This document shows positions 31,653 to 44,884 of a DNA stretch of 64,000 nt, piece by piece (positions within the stretch are counted from its first letter, which is position 1; the number at the start of each line of letters is the position of its first letter). Below the pieces are notes generated by a model that worked only from the letters and a program-made list of their open reading frames with translations, was not told where the DNA came from and did not search any database. This stretch comes from Fragilaria crotonensis. Taxonomy: Eukaryota; Bacillariophyta; Fragilariophyceae; Fragilariales; Fragilariaceae. Where the stretch lies: assembly GCA_022925895.1 (NCBI GenBank), contig JAKSYS010000071.1, positions 62,001 through 126,000 on the forward strand. Direction: 5' to 3'. Position numbers and translations under genes: made by a program.

Positions 31653-34400
31653 CTGAAATAGAACATTTCAGCTGTGTGCAGCACTTATGTTCTGAAAAAA
31701 CTTGAGACAAATTTCTTGCAGAGTTTGTTTTCCTGATAAATGTGACCCCGGAATTGATCGAAGGTACCGGTAAACAAAGTTGAAGTGCAAAGCAAGCTTG
31801 TGGTGGCATCTGTGTATGAAGTCCATCGGTGATGTTGTCATCAAGCAAAAGTTCTTCTGCTTCCTATCCTTCCCAGTGCAGAACTCTATTGCTGTTATGT
31901 GATGCTTGCGGAAGCACATGTTGATCGTGCATTCAAGCTGCCGCAGCATCGGAGGTGCGTCAGGTATTTTGACCTCTGGCGTGTGCGGGATAAAGCAGAT
32001 GGACCCAAAATGGGGTCGTCTATTTTGAGAATTGTGTATGCCGCCATTGCAATGTAGCACTGCGTCGGTTGTTCACAATTAGTAATCCGTGGGATTAAAT
32101 TAGGGCACATTGCTCATTTGCTATCTTTAATGTGATCAGGACACAATTAACAATACGTGCTTGCTAGATTATCATTCAAACAGCCAAGATCACAAAAGTA
32201 TCTGCCACATTTTGGCTATGCATTTGCCATTTGAATGCCCATTGCTGACAGAATTGCAATAACTCATACCCTTGGTTTTGAATCACTCTGCATTCAGTGG
32301 TTCCTGGTCTTCCATACACATCCGGTTAGCGATTGCAGATCATTTTTAAGCCACTGCAATATGTACTCCACCCTTGGATTCAATATCTTCCAACAATGCT
32401 TATAATGGTCTTGGCTGGATCCCGCCATTGACTTTCTGTTGTGATGATTCATGAATAAGAGGAAGACTTCACTGTCGCTGATGCGGAGAGGCACAAATGT
32501 TTAACATTACAAGCAACTGCAAATACAAAACATGGCTGGCTTAACATTTTCAATCACTTACTTTTTCCTGCACCACACGACGCCTGGCAGTTCCAGGCAA
32601 GAAGCCATAAACTTCATGTTTAGCAGCGCACAAAATTTGCAATTTAAAGGCCACATGCCATCCACCTTGATCTTCTATATCTTGAAGTGACTGTGTTCAC
32701 ACATCCATAGGAAGGCCACCGTAGTCCGCTTCAGGCGCAAATGTTCCCAATAACATCATCTGGGAATGACGACGCATAAACTTCGATGTAGCAAGAACAA
32801 AATAAGGGGGACTTGCTTGGTGGTGTACAACCTGCAATATTAAAATATGGGTAGATTGAAAATGACGAAGTTTTGGCTTCATGCTGATTCAGGTTAATGC
32901 AGTTTGGATCGCAGATCATTGCTGGGCGCCTCAATATTTGCATGTGAAGTAAGGAATTATGTCAACAAGCAACAGGGTCAATGTAACTGCAATAATCTTC
33001 AATGATGACATGCTTACTTATAAATGTTCTGTACTGCAAAACTGTGGATACATAACATAGCTGTAGTGTATTATTGCATTCTCACTTGAGTATTAATCTG
33101 TAACTTTACAATACGTTTGAATCGTTCAAACTTGAACAGATGCTCTGTTGTTGTGGGTGCAATAAACCTGCTCAAATGTAACCTGAGTTTGTTGCTGACA
33201 AACCCGCAGATGTCCGGATCATCTCATTGCCATTTGTAACGAAATTTGCAAAGCCCAGCTTTGCAACCAGCAGTCACTCCTGTTCGTTGTGTACAAGATA
33301 ATTTGCCACGCTTGCTGTCGTCACCATCAACATCAAGTCATTGTGTACAAGTAGCTACCTCACGCTATGCCTGGGGAACAACCCAATTATTGTCTCCCTT
33401 TCGATATCTGTCGGTGCTCAACTATAATCGTACTTCATCAAGCGCCTTAACTTTGTCGTTTTGTCCTCTTGATCCTGCAGCCTCTGTCAGCCTCTTGATC
33501 CTGCAGCCTCTGTCAGCGAATCACTATCAGAGCCTGTCACACCTATTTGTTTGCAACAATTTCATGCTGTTACCGCCTCTCCTCAAGCAATTGAATGACA
33601 CTAACTTGTTCCCTTTGAGAGTTCACTTCTCCGCCTGCAACATTTGCCTTTGCGTCAGCTCCACCACTCAGCCGCGCGACGCCTTGCTATGAACACTCAG
33701 CTTTTTTACAATTTTGGTCTGGATGACCTTGGTAGGTGAATCCATGGCATTGTGCCAATTGTTGTCTACGTTACTCATCCACTGTACGTGGTTGACGCGA
33801 CAGATGCCATTGATGTTTACTCCGATCATCCAGAACGCAAATGGGAGGTTATGGTGTTTAGTACCGCGTGCAATCTGTTTCACTATTATGCTGCATGCTG
33901 CTGATCTTCGCGACAAGGCAGTTGCAGATTGTTACACTGCCTATGTTGTGTCGGAGATCGAAGTTTTGAATTTGTTTCACGCATTAGAGTTTTCTTCACG
34001 GATTGCGCCGCACGCAAGCACACCTTAAAGTTGGAACAGAATATGATCCTCAAGTCCAGTTGGCACAATGCATCTGCATTGATGATGTGCATCGTGCTCC
34101 GCCAAGTGTTCTGAAACATCTATTACTTCGTTTTCCTCAGCCAAGATGTACTGGTGCTTGCAAATATTTCTTATCTGTATTCCTTAATGATCCAGGCCAA
34201 GATGCCAATAGATTATGCATCAGCTGGGACATTATGTGTTCTAGAGCCAACAAAGGCGTTAACAACAAACATGCAATGAATGATTGCATATTTGAATACA
34301 CATTGCCAAGTGACAACTACAGCAGCAGAAGGCACCCCTTTGGACTTCTTATTGGCCAACTTTGAAAACATGTTTCAGCATGGTATGACACATTGTTTGA
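31653..34400. other. AT-rich gene-free region
   Basis: About 2.7 kb of AT-rich DNA with no supported gene. A perfect 26-bp tandem duplication (CCTCTTGATCCTGCAG...) lies at 33465-33516. Plus-strand frames at 33714-34365 read in a coding-like way (DVHRAPPSVLKHLLLRF, IFEYTLPSDNYSSRRHPFG) but match nothing I know and are interrupted. I take them as remains of an unidentified mobile element. Confidence 0.5.
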
Positions 34401-35690
34401 CTGTGTTTGTGTGATCAAAACAACAACTACTGCATTACATAATAATACTTTTTGTCAAGGTGTTTTTCACGCATCGTCGGCAAATGCACCTTGTGCTGAG
34501 CCAGGTAGCTTCAATGCTTTTGTTGGCACCACCGGACCATCCATATTGCTAATGACCGCTGTTGCAAACGTGCCACAACACATACAAGGCAACCCCCCCT
34601 GGAGGGGGCAGAATATTTTGTTCCAGCACCAAAGCTTTCATCGGTCTTGCCGGCATTTTTTACGGCTCAGAACAATCAGCATGTGGGAGGAGTTGCGGTT
34701 GCGCCTGAAACATCTGCAGCGGCTCAGAACCCCCTTGGCTGCACCACCAAACTCACAGCCACATGGTGGCAACAGCACCAGGCCCTTCATCGGTCGTGCC
34801 GGCATTTGTTACAGCCCAGGAGGAGAAGCAGCATGTGCAAGATGCGGTCGCCCCTGCAAATTTGGCAGCGGCACATGTGTACCCAATGGCTCCATTTCAA
34901 ACGTCGCAAACATTTGCAACTGCGCAAATGCATTCTGCTGTTGCAAACACATCACTTTTTTAGCAACTGCCTGCACAGGTGCACGCCAACTTTATGAGTG
35001 TCATTTCAAGACAAAGCCTACAGCCACCATCACAAACTTCACAAACATTTACAACTGCGCAAATGCGGTGTGCTGTTGCTTGTTAATGCATCAACATCGG
35101 CGCAACAGCCTGCAAAGAAGAACACCAACCCATGTGAGGAATCGCAAAACTCATAGCCACCAATGCAAACAACTGAAGCTGTCAATGGCGGTTTGTCCGT
35201 TATGGCCAATACCCCAATGCAATTATCTGCGGCTGCCTCAAATGCCTGTGTGCCACAGGTGACCTGTACTCATTTGTGTTTGTTGAATGCGTCTGCATTG
35301 ACGGTGAACTCGGGTTCCAGAAATCTACCCGCCACCACATCTCATATGTTATACTTCGAAGTATTTCACATGGTGCTGCAGCTGCTGTTGTATGAGAGAC
35401 CACATGAATTGACAACCAAGCCGGTGTGCCGACTGCTAGTTGGCTGGATCTTCTGGACGAGATGCTGTCGTTTCGCGTTATCACAGCAGACGGTCAATGG
35501 CCGCCGCACCTCCATGAGCGCGAGGAGAAGGGTGTCACAATGTGACCTGCATAAAGCAATAAAGGATGGTCACCGTCATGGGGTCGCTTGGTCCGTTGTA
35601 AACTCGCTGGGTCTGGGGTCTAGTTAGAGGGACAAGAAGAATTTGTCAGGGTTGATCACCCTTGACACCCATGGTCACTACCAGTTGTAG
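34401..35690. other. Decayed coding-like region with imperfect internal repeats
   Basis: Frames here are interrupted, but a stretch at about 34600-35160 contains imperfect repeats reading like SSVVPAFVTAQ and FQTSQTFATAQM, each spaced about 140-170 bp. This suggests an Ala/Gln/Thr-rich repeat protein now broken. It lies next to the copia fossil and may be its upstream flank or a separate fossil; I cannot assign it. Confidence 0.35.
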
Positions 35691-38600
35691 TGCTGGTTGC
35701 GGGTGGGGTATTGCACACACAGTGTGGTAGTCAAACCTTCAGTCATAGTTGTACCAATCTTCATACAAGCAATGGATGCTATTGAGATTGACCGGGATGC
35801 TATGTTCCCCGGATTGGAGCAGAAAGGGTGTTCATTATGTGTTCCATGTGTGCGGGTTAAGGAATGTCCCTTTCCAGATGAGACTGATTGAGTTTGAGGG
35901 AATCAATAATGTTGAAGAACTTGCAAATTACACCGACAAACTTGAGACCATGGCGCAGATAGGAACAAGCGGACCCCAGTTGCGTCACGCATCCAGATGG
36001 GTTTAGCCACCAGAGTTGCACATCAAATTACTCCCAGCAGTGGAAAACGGCCATGGGACAACTCAGAATCACCACTCGGAGTCCGAAATCCGAGAACTTA
36101 AAACCGGGCGGATGCATGACACCAAGATTCCTGCGCAACTTTGGGATTAGGGCCTTGTATACATTGCTGAAGTTCAATCTTGCTTTACTTGCCCGGGTCC
36201 TGGCCAGTGTCCTGAGATGATGCGTAGCTATCATGGACAAACGATTGATATTCTTTATGATCGGGTTTGGTATTGGGACATGCCCAAAATGGGTATGAAT
36301 GATGAACAGGCACAGATTGGTCATTGGCTTGGTATTGCATATCGCATGGGAAGTGACATGACCTACTGGATCTTGACGGAGTCTGGACGCGTCATCGCTC
36401 GGTCCACGGTTCAACACATCACTATCTCAGACATGGCTATTAAAACCCATGTTCTTGCATTTGAGACTTGAGACTAACCTCCTCACTCGGTTCTTGGATG
36501 ACAAGACTTTTCACGTTGACCTCCCCGATCATGTTTTCTATCTTCAGGATGATGTTGATACTGCACATCCATCGAATGAAGCCTCTGCGCATACTGTTTC
36601 GCTGGACGCGGAATTCGGGGACATGTTACAGGCCAAGAAGCTAGACGCCGACGATATCGAATTTGAAACGTTTGACCAGTATATTGGAGCGGAGTTTCTC
36701 GTTAATCAGAATGGAGAGGAGCCAGTACCCGCAAAGGTGACAAATTGAGATTGTGACAATGGCAGTAAGCCAATTGGAAAAAGGAATGTCAATCCGCTAC
36801 TTGACACACGCCAATATGAATGTGTGCTTGATGATGGTAATGTATAATGTATACTGATAGAATTCAAATGTGATTACAAAACATATATTTGAACGATGTG
36901 ATAACGAAGGTCGACGTCATGCTGTTTTACTTGAAAGTACTACGGATCACACGCGCGATCGGACTGCACGACAATGAAAACCACATTGAAAGTTTGGGAA
37001 TTGCTTTGTCAGTGGAAGGATGGCTCATCGGACTGGATTGATTTAGACACCTGAAGGATTCTAGTAATCCAACTGAATTAGCTGAATACGCCTTTGCGAA
37101 TCGAATTCAAGAGGAACCAGCGTTTAAATGGTGGGTATCTGAAACATTGCGAACTCAGAACAGGCAGGATCATAGGTAAGGTGAAGAAACGATCTTCGAA
37201 GTTGAGTCATAAGATTGGAGTTAGACTCCTGTATTTGGTCCAGGAAGCATAATAGATTGATAAGGAAACGGGGATTGATTCTTGGTGGTGGCAGGCAGTT
37301 TCAATTGCACGTCACATGATCTTCGATGTGAAGATGGACCTTACACAAAAGGCTCACTTTGTCGCGGGAGGATATTTAACTGACACGCTGGCAAGTATAA
37401 CATATTCAAGTGTCGTCAGCCGGGATAGTGTGTGTCTTGCTTTCTTGATTGCTGCTTTGAATGACCTTGACATAATGGCTTGCGGTGCTGGAAACGCATA
37501 CTTAATGCACCATATTGTGAAAAGGTTTGGTTTGTCGCCGGCCCAGAGTTTTGATCGCGTCATGGGGTGGTAGTGAAGGTTATGCGAGCCTTATATGGAT
37601 TAACGTCTAGCGGGGCATCTTGGAGAGCAATGTACACCTTGACGGTTACAGAAATGTGATTTGACCCAACAATCACCGACCCGGATGTGTACCTGCGAGC
37701 AAATGCCTAATTAGATGGTTTCCGATACTATGAGTATATCCTTGTATACTACACTGATGATGTGTTGATTGTTTCTCATGAATCACAGACCCACTGGGAT
37801 TGCATTCAAGTAACACATGAGCTGAATTCCAACAGTATTGGACCATCCATACGGTACCTGGAGGCGACGTGGAACGCGTCACATGTCCTGGGGACCCAAC
37901 GGGAAAAGAGTACGCTAGTATCGGCCATTCTCGCTCATTCTTATGTTCGGAATGCAGTTAAGAATGTGAGGATCATGCTGCAAGCCAAAGGTTGCGGCTT
38001 AATGTCGACAGCAAAGACCCCATTTCCCAGTACCACGTATTGTCCGGAGACATACATGCTGCATGAGTGACAAATGTGATGCTGAAGGAGCGTCGCATTA
38101 CCAACAATTGATTGTTGTGTTGAGATGGGCCGTCGATTCGGACAAATTGACATATACGCCACGGTGGCATTGTTATCACAACAACTCGCGTTGCAACAAG
38201 TTGGTCATCTTGAAGTTGCTGTCTATTATATCTTTGCTTATCTCAAGAAATACGATAAGTCTTGCATCATCTTTGATCCTACCAACCCAATGCCAATCAC
38301 TCTGACAGCTTTTAAACCTGATTGGTCTTCATTTTACTTGAGACTACAGGAAGCATTTTACTTGAACCTACAGGAAGATTTGCCGCCGAAAATAGCCGCT
38401 AGGCAATCCGGTTAACTCATATACCTTTGTTGATGCTAATCACGCCGGAAATCTTGTCACCCATAATCACACTGGTATTTTATTGTTTGTGCAAAACTCA
38501 CCCATTCTGTGGCTCACCAGCCAATGCCAAAAGACAGTTGAGACTTCAACATTTGGGAGTGAATTTGTGGCATTCAAACTGCACAAGATATGATCATTGC

Positions 38601-38890
38601 CATCAGATATAAATTGCACATGTTTGGAGTACTACTTGACGGGCCAGCTCAAGTGTTCTGAGACAATCAAGGAGTCGTGAAAAACACGAGTATCCCTGAA
38701 TCGGTATTGACAAAGAAGCACAACGCCATTAACTATCACGCTGTACGGGAAGCCGCTGTTTCTGGAATTTTACAGGCAGGTTCACAAGTAAAACACTCAA
38801 ACAAATCTGGCTGACTTTTTCACGAAGGTATTCAATGCGGAACGTTGACAAGAGTTACTTGGTTCCTTACTAGTATATAATTTGTGATGC
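35691..38890 (+). mobile_element. Ty1/copia retrotransposon fossil (CoDi-like)
   Basis: Remains of the pol region of a copia element like those called CoDi in diatoms. In order: integrase C-terminal part at about 36080-36470 (IGHWLGIAYRMGSDMTYWI), the integrase-RT linker (36600-36900), reverse transcriptase at about 37310-37900 (MIFDVKMDLTQKAHFVAGG), and RNase H at about 38060-38880. The order of parts is the copia order. It is broken, with well over ten breaks, and looks old. Gag and protease are not recognisable. Confidence 0.8.
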
Positions 38891-38899
38891 CCAAGGTTT

Positions 38900-39490
38900 C
38901 CGGCCACCGAGTGGTTCAGGTACATCCTGCGCAACAAGAAGTTGTGGGCTGAACTAGCAGGTCGTTGTGAGATGAAGTCCAAATTGCGGGGACTGTTTAA
39001 TGCTGGCCATTGTGTCCCCTACTGTTTACCATGTCACAAAGTGGTGCATCATCATTCTCTGACATGATCGATCCGGATTCATCTGATATACAAATCTATG
39101 CGCACTCTATGATATGCTTTGTCACGACTGTAGTTAAGACTTTGTTATCATTGTTTTTCATCTTATCCTTGTGTTCTTGTTAGTATTGTTGTATCGATTG
39201 AGATTAAACAATTCGCCCATACATTCGTTCTTGACTGCACGAACGAAGTTCTCATGTTCATATGAAAGAATGTGAATCAGGTATGTACAGTGTCCAGCAG
39301 GTACTGGGTGTGGGACTTACATACTTGGAGAAATAAGGATAAAAACCTTGACTACCAGGTTCCATACTGAAGATTCTTGGACTTCACGGTGTCACACAGC
39401 CACAAATACACGCACCCACAAACATATAGGCTACTAGTCACAATTTCATTCTTCAACACATTCCAACAGCAAGGTATCAATGCAACAAAA
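38900..39490 (+). repeat. Possible LTR-like tract ending in a primer-binding-like site
   Basis: Gene-free DNA after the copia RNase H remains. It ends at about 39474 with GGTATCAATGC, close to the initiator-tRNA primer site usual for copia elements (TGGTATCAGAGC). This would fit an LTR followed by the start of a second copy, but I found no matching LTR elsewhere in the window, so the call is weak. Confidence 0.3.
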
Positions 39491-40200
39491 GTATGTGCAG
39501 TATGATTCCCACCTTTTCAAGTGAACGGACCAACTGCACCAAGGGAACTCAAAGGAGGGCCCATCCTGTGAAAGTCCTCATTATGGAATGTGGTCCTCAA
39601 GGTTGTCAAGATGTTGAGACTGAGGTGGAGTATCAACAGAAAGACGAGTACCTTGATGCTGACGACATGTGTGAATGTTACATAGCTACCCTGTGTGAAG
39701 AAGAGGCAATGGAGCATCTCTAACCTAGTAATTCTAGGTGGTGCCGTGAGATAAGTGGAATGAAATTCGTGTTTGCGATGCAATCATGTCGTCTCTTCAT
39801 GCAGACTAGTAATCACCGCCGCGTACACCAAATTGCCGCCCGCGACCATGTATGCTGGAGTTCTGGACGACATCAGTCCTAGTCAAGGCAACTTATCATT
39901 GAAGTGCACACCACCATGTCATTGCAAGCTAGCGCACTGATGTCATTAAGGGTAGTACTGTATGATGCTAACGTTGTTGATAGCGGATTCTATTACACAA
40001 GATACGCACATATGCTTTACATCTCCTGGATGCCTATTTCTGTTCTCTTTGTTGTCCTTCATCTCTTTTTTGAATTGTGCTGTGGATGTCCAGTTTGCTT
40101 AGCACTCGTGCTGGTGATAACAACAATTACTTGCCATTTGTCATGATGGCGCAGTGACATCGATGAATGAGATGAGATCGTTGACATGCTGCGAGGTATG
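39491..40200. other. Gene-free stretch between retroelement fossils
   Basis: Short frames at 39493-39723 (acidic, YQQKDEYLDADDMCECY) and 39904-40146 (hydrophobic) match nothing I know. Presumed element debris. Confidence 0.35.
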
Positions 40201-42819
40201 ACGGTATGACGTTAGGCACTCGGAGAACTCCCCACAGTACCTGGTGTTTCTTTACCCGTTATGCGCCTACCTCCATGCTAAGCTTGGTCCCAAGAAGACG
40301 GCTCCCGGATATCCGTTGCCCGCGTCAGCGACTCCACACGGCGGGCAAGCCGACGACGTGATTGCTAACCCCCAAGGGTTCCTCACTCGCCAGGACAATT
40401 GGCAGGTCTTCTTGGACCGTGCCGCGGACGCTCCATCCCCAATATGTGTTGTCGCTACCATCTCAACGGGAAGTGTGTGCGATCCTGTAATTACAGTGAT
40501 TCACACATTCCATTGACCTCGGAGCAGAAGACAGCCGGTGGTGCTTGGGTTGCCGCCTGTCGCTCACGAATGCACAAGCCCGAATCACGACGGCAGCCAA
40601 CGCCTCAAAGAAGCCTAAATTAGTAGGACAACGTAATTCGTAGCTCGCCGCTTTGCCCGCTCATTGTTCGCCCGCCGCCCGGCTTCATGCCTCGCGATCG
40701 CCCGACAAACCGCTGTCGGTGTCACTGCCCAGCCCCACCCGCACTGCGTCGCCTGTCGCTTCTCGACCGTCTCGTACACCGCCGTCGGTGTCACCGCCCA
40801 CCGGCGCCACTCGCACCTCGTGCACAACACCGCCCCCCCACGGGCACGCCACACGCCACCCACCCGACTAAGTACATTACACACCACCTCATCCTCGTCT
40901 ATCGTTCCTACTCCCCGTCGCCGTGTCCCGCGCAAACCATTCCCACCTCTGGTTTCGGTTGCCTTAGGCCACTGCTTTGTTGCGCTATCACCGCCCACAC
41001 CGGCACCCCCACCCAGCACCCGTCCGAATTCCGTTTCGAATGGTTGCTACTCGCCGCCGCTCACAACGCGTTGGTACTGCGTCATTTCCATTACGATATC
41101 GGCCGTGCCCTTCGTGCCCAACCGTTCTCCACCCTCACCCCGGGCTCCGAGTTCCGGTCCCCTCATCTCCTTGCGCCGCCGCTCGCGCGTCATCCCTTCT
41201 GGCCCCGTTTCCTCGAACGCATCACTGTCGCCGCTCAGTATCCGCTTGCGCCCATTCTCAACGCCGATCGCATCCTCCATGTCACCGCTAGTAGTACCCT
41301 GGCTTGTGGCAATCACAAATCGGCCCGGGGCCTTGAACCCAGACTAATTGAGATGTTGAAAGACAAAGTGAAAAAGGGATTATGGTAGCTTCCCCTCCGA
41401 CAGACGTGGCGATGGAGATACCGCATCGCGAGGTGCTTGCCCCACTGGGTATGGTTGTCCAGTCGACGATTGGTGAAGACGGTTCTCGAGAGACCAAACA
41501 CAGCCTCACTCATGACCAGTCATTCAACTCCGCCAAAGGCACCAGATGGAGTGCTGTAAATGACAGAGTAGATGCGCAACAGCAGCTGACCCCAGCCAGA
41601 TTTGTTTGATTCCTACATGTTGTCTGTTACCTTCGATGGAGGTTCCCAGACGAGAGACTCCTCCTAACCAAAGTTGATTGCAAATCGGCTTATTGCAAAA
41701 TTCATTTGCAACCATTGACCCAGCAAACTCTTGCACCTCCATTGCGGGCATGATGCTGATGGCGCTTTGCATGACGTTTGGAACCCTTCCCTGTGGAGCG
41801 ATGTTTCGAAAGTGATTGCCGACCTGGCAAACGATCTCGTAAGACAGATGGACTGGGATCCAATCAGCGTGTGCGCTCCTCCACAACAGCACCTTCTTGA
41901 ATCCCCAAGGGCATTGGACAACGACAAAGGGTTTGTAGACGAGTCGGACGCGTTCGCGCCTGCCTTCGAGGAAATGTCGGTGTGGTGCTACCCGGCCCCC
42001 TCCAGCGATTGCTCTCCTCGGTTCGAGTGTTACCTCGACGACCTTTTCGGAGTGTTCCGAGAAATCAATTCAACCAGAGCATCAGCCGCGGTGCCACTTG
42101 CGCTTCATTTGGTTGGCCGGCCGGTCGAAGAAGGAATCGAGGAGTCATTTCCCCGAGATAACCTCCTCGCCGTGTTTCTCGCCGAGGCGCGACCTTCGGA
42201 GCGGAAGGTGATCCTCGGTTGGGTCATCAACACGAGGGCTCCCACCCTTTCTCTCCCCGCCGATAAGCACTGCACCTGGGTAGATGGTGACCTCTGCACG
42301 CTGAGACGGGGGTCGCCAGGTTGGAGTGCCAGCTCGAAGATGCTTGAGCGAGTCGACCGTCGGACAATTAAACCACGGTGGTGCCTATGGATATCCCCAA
42401 CGCACGACATTTCCTAGGTCGTCTCTACCGCGCCAGTGAGCGAGCCAAAGCTGTCGGTTTGGTGAAGTTGTCTGATGCTCAGGTGGACGACGTCATCTTG
42501 TGGGAAAAGTTTCTCCTCAACAATGCCGTCGAGGGCATCTCGCTAAATAGGATCGTGTGTCGCTGGCCGACTCTCGGGGATGAGTGCCCTCTACACCTAG
42601 CAAACGCTCGCACGTTGGCCTCCTACCTCACGGAGCACAAAATCCCTCACCATGTATCCCCATTTGTTTCCGGGAAAAGAAAATTCAGTTGCGGACGCAC
42701 TCTCTCGCAATTTTCACCTCACCGACACCAAATTGGCTGACGTTGAAGTTGTTTGAGCTTTTGTCACCACAACTTCCTCACTCCTTCCAGATCATCCCTT
42801 TGCCAGAAACAATCACTAC

Positions 42820-43986
42820 TTGCGTTGGAAATATGCTGCGATTGCTGGCCAAGATGCAGCAATTACCGATGGAACCCGCTCTCAGCGCACTCGGAGCTGG
42901 GAGCGGTACTTGGGTTTCCTCGACGCCATCGGCCATCGTCACGACCCATACCTCGAAAGCCTCGACCGAGCGGAACAGATCGACTTGTTCTCCTGCTTCG
43001 CAGCCGCCGTTCAGGAAGGGTTGTCGGTCACCAAGGACGCCGGACGCGTTGCGGGAACTGGCCTTGAACGGCAGGCAAGCACAGTTTGTGCCACCCTTGA
43101 CGGTGTGGCACAGGTCTTTCGGGTTAACAAACTTAGCAGCCCGGTGCATGACTCAAGAGGACAACTCGAACCCCTTCTGGCCACCCAGTTCAAATGTTAT
43201 GCTCACAACAATCTTGAGACCGCCCAGCAACAAGCGGTACCGGCAGCCGTGGTATCAATTGCATCGCACATGATCGGCACGAATCTGGGAGAGGCGATTG
43301 GACAGCTCATAGTTACGGCGTTCGTCTTCTTCGCAATGCGTTCGTGCGAGTACTCAACAGTACTGGGAAACCGAAGAACTATACCAATTCACTTGGGGGA
43401 CGTGGAGTTCAGGCGAGACGGCCGAACACTAAGAAGTAGGGACTTGTCGGCTTTGATGGTGGCAGACACTGTCTCGGTGGTGTATCGGACGCAAAAGAAC
43501 GGCAACTGGGGAACTATCGTGACTCAGCACAGGACGGTGATGAACGAGGCAGCAGAGCCCCTCTGCCCGGTCAGAGCCCTCGCACATCTAGTAGTGGCAC
43601 GAATCGCAAACTACGAAGTCGGTAAGACGAAGTGGAAAAACCTTTCGGAACGGCCTATCAACTTTGTGCGGGGAGAACACACGTCCGAGTTCACGGAAAT
43701 CACGTCAGCGCAGGTACTGTGTCACCTGCGGGCCGCAGTAGTCCAGTATGGCGATGACAGATTAGGATTCCCTCCGAAGAAGCTGGGAACCCACTCGCTC
43801 AGATCGAGAGCAGCGACAGCAATGTTGATCATAGCAGGAGTTCCGGTGGAAACGATAAAACTGATTGGACGGTGGAGAGGTGACGCATTCCTGCGATACA
43901 TCAGGTCCCAGGTGCAACAATTTACCAAGGAAATTGCAACGGAGATGACGACAAGCCCAGATATCGTTACAATTGGACAAGCATAG
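42820..43986 (+). CDS. Tyrosine recombinase of the DIRS/Ngaro-type element
   Basis: Last gene of the retroelement, read here as a 388-codon open stretch that is probably continuous with the upstream frame (position 42820 is not an ATG). The family uses an Arg-His-Arg-Tyr active site to insert circular cDNA without a target duplication. Visible are FFAMRSCEYS (first Arg), LGTHSLRSRAATAMLI (His and second Arg) and GRWRGDAFLRYIRS with the candidate nucleophilic Tyr. This part looks whole as an open frame; I make no claim about activity. Confidence 0.75.
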   Translation: MRWKYAAIAGQDAAITDGTRSQRTRSWERYLGFLDAIGHRHDPYLESLDRAEQIDLFSCFAAAVQEGLSVTKDAGRVAGTGLERQASTVCATLDGVAQVFRVNKLSSPVHDSRGQLEPLLATQFKCYAHNNLETAQQQAVPAAVVSIASHMIGTNLGEAIGQLIVTAFVFFAMRSCEYSTVLGNRRTIPIHLGDVEFRRDGRTLRSRDLSALMVADTVSVVYRTQKNGNWGTIVTQHRTVMNEAAEPLCPVRALAHLVVARIANYEVGKTKWKNLSERPINFVRGEHTSEFTEITSAQVLCHLRAAVVQYGDDRLGFPPKKLGTHSLRSRAATAMLIIAGVPVETIKLIGRWRGDAFLRYIRSQVQQFTKEIATEMTTSPDIVTIGQA

Positions 43987-44010
43987 ACCGAGCAGGAGCA
44001 GAAGAAAGTG

Positions 44011-44474
44011 GCTCGCAGACAATACAGAAACATCTGGGAGACTGGAGGAAAGTGAGAGTACTAGGGCTCGATCCCGAAGCCAACATCGGACTAGACTACT
44101 TGGCTACCGACTAGGAAGGAGCCCGGAGGTAACGTACATTACTCGAAGCTGGCTTCGTGGGATGTACGAGAACGCAGGCCGACTGAACTGACAGACGGAC
44201 AACTCGCAAAACGAATAAATTCGCGCCAAGTACATTTTACATTGGAACGAATTTGACGAAGACAAAGACCGCGAGCCGAGTTACCTAGTAGATAGTTATT
44301 AATTACCCACCCACCACCCTGCTCGCAGACAATACAGAAACATCTGGGAGAAGGGAGGAAAGTGAGATTACTAGGGCACAATCCCGAAGCCAACACCGGA
44401 CTAGGCTACTAGGCTACCGACTAGGAAGGAGCTCGGAGGTAACGTACATGACACATGACTCGAAGCTACCTTCG
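44011..44474 (+). repeat. Split direct repeats at the right end of the YR element
   Basis: Two copies of about 150 bp (44011-44158 and 44321-44474) are separated by 162 bp. Both start GCTCGCAGACAATACAGAAA and end with a small hairpin (CGAAGCTGGCTTCG in the first, CGAAGCTACCTTCG in the second). This B1-A2-B2 order is typical of Ngaro/PAT elements; the matching A1 at the left end was not found. Confidence 0.75.
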
Positions 44475-44884
44475 ACTTAGTAGTGACGGTGTCAGACAGC
44501 ACCTCAGCCCTCAGCACGTCTTCTGAATCTCGCACGATTCCCATGAATTCGCGGAGCGAATCTGAGTCGGGCTTGATGAGTAGGCACGACTACTCGACTG
44601 TCGGTACCGGTACACCGGTGTAGTACCTTGTACAGGGGAGGTCCGGCAAAATCACGTTTCTTCTCGTAGCTTCTACATGCAATTACTACCAAGGAGAGTT
44701 GCGTGGCCGGACCTTCCCCGTATGGTATGAGTTTACGTAGCAATGGTTGTGGAGTGCGCCCCGGTTTACGAAACCCTCTTGTTCGCTCCTCAAACATCGA
44801 ACTGATGAACCATAAAAACAAAAACAAAACCTTGATAACCGACCTTTGCAAGGATTACATAACCTTATCATACACCATTTATCA
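44475..44884. other. Intergenic upstream of the DUF6824 gene
   Basis: About 410 bp with a palindrome cluster (GGTACCGGTACACCGGTGTAG near 44600, shown only in part: TACCGGTACACCGGTG). An A-rich stretch directly precedes the start codon. No gene is supported. Confidence 0.4.

Larger units (their letters stand above)
40201..44474 (+). mobile_element. DIRS/Ngaro-type tyrosine-recombinase retroelement fossil
   Basis: A retroelement that uses a tyrosine recombinase rather than an integrase. In order: the end of a gag-like protein with a Cys/His knuckle (CCRYHLNGKCVRSCNYSDSH, near 40450); a GC- and Pro-rich stretch (40640-41350); reverse transcriptase/RNase H remains (about 41380-42720) with HSLTHDQSFN, the YLDDLFGVF active-site motif and GWVINTRAPTLSLP; and a tyrosine recombinase (about 42820-43986), which still reads open. 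The right end carries split direct repeats (44011-44158 and 44321-44474), as in Ngaro/PAT elements. The left end and its repeat were not found. The reverse transcriptase part is broken in several places. Moderate age. Confidence 0.8.

Noticed and set aside
34393-35262. 289-codon plus-strand frame
   Set aside because: Cys/His/Asn-rich text that shifts frame relative to the imperfect repeats; more likely fossil sequence than a current gene.
40664-41388. Two overlapping 227- and 233-codon Pro/Arg-rich frames
   Set aside because: They lie in a GC-rich part of the tyrosine-recombinase element and look like composition artefacts; neither resembles a known protein.
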